A stretch of 9,199 nt of DNA, from NCBI GenBank assembly GCA_007123695.1, contig SLGN01000530.1:1-9199 (forward strand), given 5' to 3'. Below, piece by piece: positions 6,692 through 9,199 of the stretch. The DNA is from Verrucomicrobiales bacterium (lineage in GTDB: Bacteria > Verrucomicrobiota > Verrucomicrobiia > Verrucomicrobiales > DEV007). Made by a program: the position numbers and the translations under genes. Positions within the stretch are counted from its first letter, which is position 1; each line of letters starts with the position of its first letter. The notes under the pieces were generated by a model. It did no database searches, was not told the origin of the DNA, and saw only the letters and a program-made list of their open reading frames with translations.

Positions 6692-7483
6692 ATGCTCGCC
6701 GTCATCTCCCCCGCCAAGACCCTGGACTTCGAATCGGCCACGCCGCCGCACCGCCCGACCCAGCCGGGTCGGCTGTCCGAGTCCGCCGAACTCATCGCCG
6801 CCTTGCGCGGCAAATCCCGCCCGGAGCTGGAGGCGCTCATGAACATCAGCCCGGGACTCGCCGACCTCAACTGGCAGCGCTACCGCGACTGGCGGCTCGC
6901 CCCGGACGGGAAATCGCTGCCCTCCGACGAAGCCCGCGCCGCTCTCTTCGCCTTCAAGGGCGACGTCTACACGGGCTTCTCGCTGGAGAGCTACCGCGCC
7001 GACGACTTCCGCTTCGCGCAGCGCCACCTGCGCATCCTCTCCGGACTCTACGGACTGCTGCGCCCCCTCGACCTCATCCTCCCCTACCGGCTGGAGATGG
7101 GCACCGCCCTCGCCACCGGCCGCGGACGCAACCTCTACGAATTCTGGGGCGAACGAATCACCGACGATCTCAATGCAGCCCTCGCCAAATCGGGCGACCG
7201 CACCCTCGTCAATCTCGCGTCGCAGGAGTATTTCAAAGCGGTGCAGCCCGACCGCATCGAGGGCCGGATCGTGACGCCGCACTTCCGCGAATGGAGGGGC
7301 GGCAAATACCGCATCATCAGCTTCTCGGCCAAGAAGGCTCGGGGCCTGATGAGCGATTTCCTGATCCGGCGCAGGCTTGAAGACCCCGAGGATCTCAAGC
7401 AATTCGACCTCGACGGCTACCGCTACCGCCCCGAACTTGGCGACGAGTCGAACTGGCACTTCACCCGCGGCGAAGCCGACTGA
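6692..7483 (+). CDS. yaaA: Peroxide stress protein YaaA (DUF328/UPF0246 family)
   Basis: This 263-residue protein matches E. coli YaaA (258 residues) along its whole length. YaaA is a cytoplasmic protein that lowers free intracellular iron during hydrogen peroxide stress and so limits Fenton damage to DNA; it has been reported to bind DNA. Hallmark blocks are SPAKTLD (residues 6-12), AFKGDVYTG (87-95), HLRILSGLYGLLRPLDLI (112-129), PYRLEMG (131-137), NLYEFWG (147-153), VNLASQEYFKAV (173-184) and IISFSAKKARGLM (208-220). Nothing appears truncated, and all conserved blocks are present. The ATG at 6692 gives the exact family N-terminus; no Shine-Dalgarno is seen. A promoter candidate lies 43-71 bases upstream. 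The next gene starts 10 bases (or 37 bases) after its stop on the same strand, so yaaA is probably the first gene of an operon with two exported proteins, an unusual setting for a cytoplasmic stress protein. Confidence 0.96.
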   Translation: MLAVISPAKTLDFESATPPHRPTQPGRLSESAELIAALRGKSRPELEALMNISPGLADLNWQRYRDWRLAPDGKSLPSDEARAALFAFKGDVYTGFSLESYRADDFRFAQRHLRILSGLYGLLRPLDLILPYRLEMGTALATGRGRNLYEFWGERITDDLNAALAKSGDRTLVNLASQEYFKAVQPDRIEGRIVTPHFREWRGGKYRIISFSAKKARGLMSDFLIRRRLEDPEDLKQFDLDGYRYRPELGDESNWHFTRGEAD

Positions 7484-7493
7484 AAACCAGTCC

Positions 7494-8402
7494 ATGAGCC
7501 GCCCCGGTCCGATCGCGTCCATGTCCCCCAACATCCTCCGCCTCGCGGGGCCTGCCCTGCTTTCCGCCGCCCTCGTCTCCGCGCAGGAAGACGAGCCGCC
7601 GTCGCGCATCGCCGCCGCCTCCGGCATTCCCCTGCGGATCGACATCGCCCGGCGCGACCTGCGGAACTTTCTCGAGGAAGAAAAAGCGCTCGCCCCCTAC
7701 CGCATCGCCGACGACACCGTCGCCGATCTGCGCGACGCCTTCACCATCGGCTCGGTCGATGCTCCGCACGCCCTCTTCTGGGATGCCCGCAGCTGCCGGC
7801 TCCTCGGCATCCTCGACCTCGACGCCGCCTCCAAGCAGGCCGAGGCGGCCTCGCCGTCCGGCGCCGCGCCGCAAGCAGCCGACGCGGTCGGCCAATCCGA
7901 GGACAAAGACGATGGGGCCGGCGAAAACGAAGACGCCGAGCCCTCTCCGCCGCCCTCTCCCTACCTCTTCAAAGCCGCCGGACGGCATCCGCTCGCGGAG
8001 AGCCCCGGCGCCACGGGCGAGCCCGAGTATTTCGGCTTCCGGCTCGTCGAGGGCCGGCCCGAGTTTCTCTACCGATCCGGGCGCCTCGCCGTGGAGGAGC
8101 GGATCTGGCTCGAGGACGGAGGCCGAATCCTGCGGCAGCGCTTTGCCCTCGTCGGAGCGCCTTCCGAAATCCACATCGCCGTTCCCAAGGAGCTGCGGGA
8201 AGTCGCCGAGGCCTCCGTCGGCGAGTGGAAGGACGACACCCTCGTCGTCCCCAATGACAAGGCGGAGGAGATCCTGCTCTCCTACTCCCTGTTTCCCGAG
8301 GAGATTCCCGAAACGGACGAAGACCAGGAGCCCGCCGGAGAGGACGCGAAGAACGAAACCGGCAAACCTAACGACGAAAGCAAAAAGGAGGAACGGGATT
8401 GA
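7494..8402 (+). CDS. Exported protein with a domain resembling the beta-domain of PVC cytochrome/sorbosone-dehydrogenase-like proteins
   Basis: This is a 302-residue exported protein of unestablished function. Residues 1-30 form a signal peptide (hydrophobic ILRLAGPALLSAALVSA, then Q). A second in-frame ATG at 7521 gives a shorter, equally good signal peptide and may be the real start; an earlier ATG at 7377 lies inside yaaA and is rejected. The body has two matching parts: PHALFWDARSCRLLGIL (91-107), and EYFGFRLVEGRPEFLYRSG (178-196) followed by VEERIWLEDGGRILRQRFAL (200-219). This order (a coloured-by-tryptophan 'FWDA..CRLL' block, a 'GFRL..GRPEFLY' block, then 'VEE....L.R.F.L') resembles, from memory, a domain found in large periplasmic proteins of Planctomycetes and Verrucomicrobia. 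Between the two parts lies an inserted Ala/Pro/acidic stretch (about 111-156), and the last 35 residues are strongly acidic and charged. Its stop overlaps the next gene's TTG start, so the products probably act together. The family match is moderate confidence; the gene itself is well supported. Confidence 0.82.
   Translation: MSRPGPIASMSPNILRLAGPALLSAALVSAQEDEPPSRIAAASGIPLRIDIARRDLRNFLEEEKALAPYRIADDTVADLRDAFTIGSVDAPHALFWDARSCRLLGILDLDAASKQAEAASPSGAAPQAADAVGQSEDKDDGAGENEDAEPSPPPSPYLFKAAGRHPLAESPGATGEPEYFGFRLVEGRPEFLYRSGRLAVEERIWLEDGGRILRQRFALVGAPSEIHIAVPKELREVAEASVGEWKDDTLVVPNDKAEEILLSYSLFPEEIPETDEDQEPAGEDAKNETGKPNDESKKEERD
8386..8391 (+). promoter_or_regulatory. Consensus ribosome binding site for the downstream TTG start
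   Basis: AGGAGG lies 7 bases before the TTG at 8399, the ideal spacing. It is also read as part of the Lys/Glu-rich end of the upstream protein. It is the only strong Shine-Dalgarno I see in the window, and it decides the otherwise doubtful TTG start of the next gene. Confidence 0.85.
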
Positions 8403-9199
8403 GCGCGATTTTCCACAACAGCCGGTGGAGCCTCGCCACGGCCTGCGCCTGCCTCTTCGCCGGGCCAACCGCGGCACAGCAACCCGCCCCGCCCGAGGGC
8501 CGCGACCGGCGCGTCATCGAGATCCGTCCCAACGAACAGATCCCCACGGTGCACGCCATCGCCCCGATCGACGATTCCAACGTCCTCTTCCTCAACCGCA
8601 GAGGACAGATCGGCATGGCCAAGTTCTCCCCCGGCCTCTCCCAGATCGGCTGGCAGCTCTACGGGGAAACGAAGCTCAACGCGCTGCCTTCCCTCGTCCT
8701 CGGGCCGAACTACTCGGTCCTCTCCGCCTCCCCCACCGAGCTGACCCAGGCCTTCGACACCAGCCAGAATCTCGAGCTCGACTTTTTCCAGGCGGTCGTG
8801 CGCGATTGGCCCGGTCGCAAGGCCGGCGCGGTCGTCACCGCCGGCCCCGTCGCCGACCCGCACGGCCGCGTCCTCTTCGCCCTGTCCCCCGTCTCCGACG
8901 AGTCCGACCCGGAGGCAGCGCCGAGAGCCCGGATCATGGCGTGGTCGCCGCAGCGGAACCTGGCCGCAGCCGTGACCGAGAGCGAATTGCCCGTGGAGTC
9001 TCTCGCCGTCTCCCGGTCCGGCCTGCTCGCGGCGAGGCTCTCCCTGCCCGACTACACCGACGGATATTTCCTCTCCCTCACCGAACTGCCCCCGCCCGAC
9101 GCACCGCGGGATGCGGCACAGAGCCCGGCTGTGCCTGACGCGCTGCCCCCGCCCGCCCCGGAGGGCAAACCATCCATCGGGGGCAGTCCCCCCGGCGCC
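8399..9199 (+). CDS. Exported sorbosone-dehydrogenase-like beta-propeller protein, diverged (3' end outside window)
   Basis: The frame is open from the TTG at 8399 to the window edge, giving 267 residues of a longer protein. No ATG opens this frame nearby; the TTG overlaps the previous TGA (TTGA) and has AGGAGG at ideal spacing. Residues 1 to about 27 look like a signal peptide (LATACACLFAGPTAAQ), so the protein is periplasmic or secreted. Then NVLFLNRRGQIGM (61-73), FSPGLSQIGWQLYG (76-89), YSVLSASPTELTQAFDTSQN (105-124) and FFQAVVRDWPG (129-139) follow the order of blocks in L-sorbosone dehydrogenase/PQQ-dependent sugar dehydrogenase-like propellers of PVC bacteria: 'RRGEVW', 'GLHEPLG', 'LYVTQRPELTRLxDTDGDG', 'VCDDW'. 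The usual HEYAFGP block after this point is not recognisable, so the copy seems diverged and may lack the usual activity. Residues about 231-267 are a Pro/Ala-rich linker leading to an unseen domain. The match is from memory and moderate; the gene call is firm. Confidence 0.78.
   Translation, partial: MSAIFHNSRWSLATACACLFAGPTAAQQPAPPEGRDRRVIEIRPNEQIPTVHAIAPIDDSNVLFLNRRGQIGMAKFSPGLSQIGWQLYGETKLNALPSLVLGPNYSVLSASPTELTQAFDTSQNLELDFFQAVVRDWPGRKAGAVVTAGPVADPHGRVLFALSPVSDESDPEAAPRARIMAWSPQRNLAAAVTESELPVESLAVSRSGLLAARLSLPDYTDGYFLSLTELPPPDAPRDAAQSPAVPDALPPPAPEGKPSIGGSPPGA

Noticed and set aside
6353..7645. Minus-strand open frame of 430 codons over yaaA
   Set aside because: It is antisense to the well-supported yaaA and to parts of two other genes, with no recognisable domain.
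7759..9138. Plus-strand open frame of 459 codons
   Set aside because: It is Arg/Pro/Ser-rich and overlaps two coupled genes in another frame that have signal peptides and a consensus ribosome binding site.

Overview
The window is about 9.2 kb of GC-rich bacterial DNA, densely coding on both strands. A Minf_1886-family gene, a family I know mainly from Verrucomicrobia and Planctomycetes, and a gene pair resembling the periplasmic beta-propeller proteins that are numerous in those phyla, point to a member of the PVC group, most likely a verrucomicrobium. This is inferred from protein resemblance; there is no rRNA or other phylogenetic marker here. Start codons often lack a Shine-Dalgarno sequence and TTG is used as a start, so start choice rests mainly on homology and gene overlap.

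Layout from left to right. (1) 1-902, plus strand: the C-terminal part of a UxaA-type altronate/galactarate dehydratase, cut by the window edge. (2) 3956-946, minus strand: a two-gene unit made of a Minf_1886-family gene and a large tandem M16 zinc metallopeptidase gene, joined by a 4-base TTGA stop/start overlap. It converges on the dehydratase with a 43-base gap. (3) 3957-4148: a 192-base divergent intergenic region holding a run of short dyads. (4) 4149-6476, plus strand: an exported PhoD-like phosphatase/phosphodiesterase with an N-terminal beta-sandwich-like domain. (5) 6477-6691: a 215-base intergenic region with a strong hairpin, a copy of a short repeat also found at 927-947, and a good sigma-70-like promoter. 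(6) 6692 to the right edge, plus strand: a likely operon of yaaA (peroxide stress protein) and two exported proteins. The first exported protein has a domain resembling the non-haem beta-domain of PVC c-type cytochrome/sorbosone-dehydrogenase-like proteins. The second looks like a diverged sorbosone-dehydrogenase-like propeller, starts at a TTG with a perfect Shine-Dalgarno, and runs off the window.

I see no CRISPR array, tRNA, rRNA, phage or insertion sequence, and no recognisable defence or toxin-antitoxin system. Most genes are familiar families. The parts worth a second look are the split exported pair at the right end, the repeated TTGA coupling, the small intergenic repeat, and the dyad cluster in the divergent promoter region.
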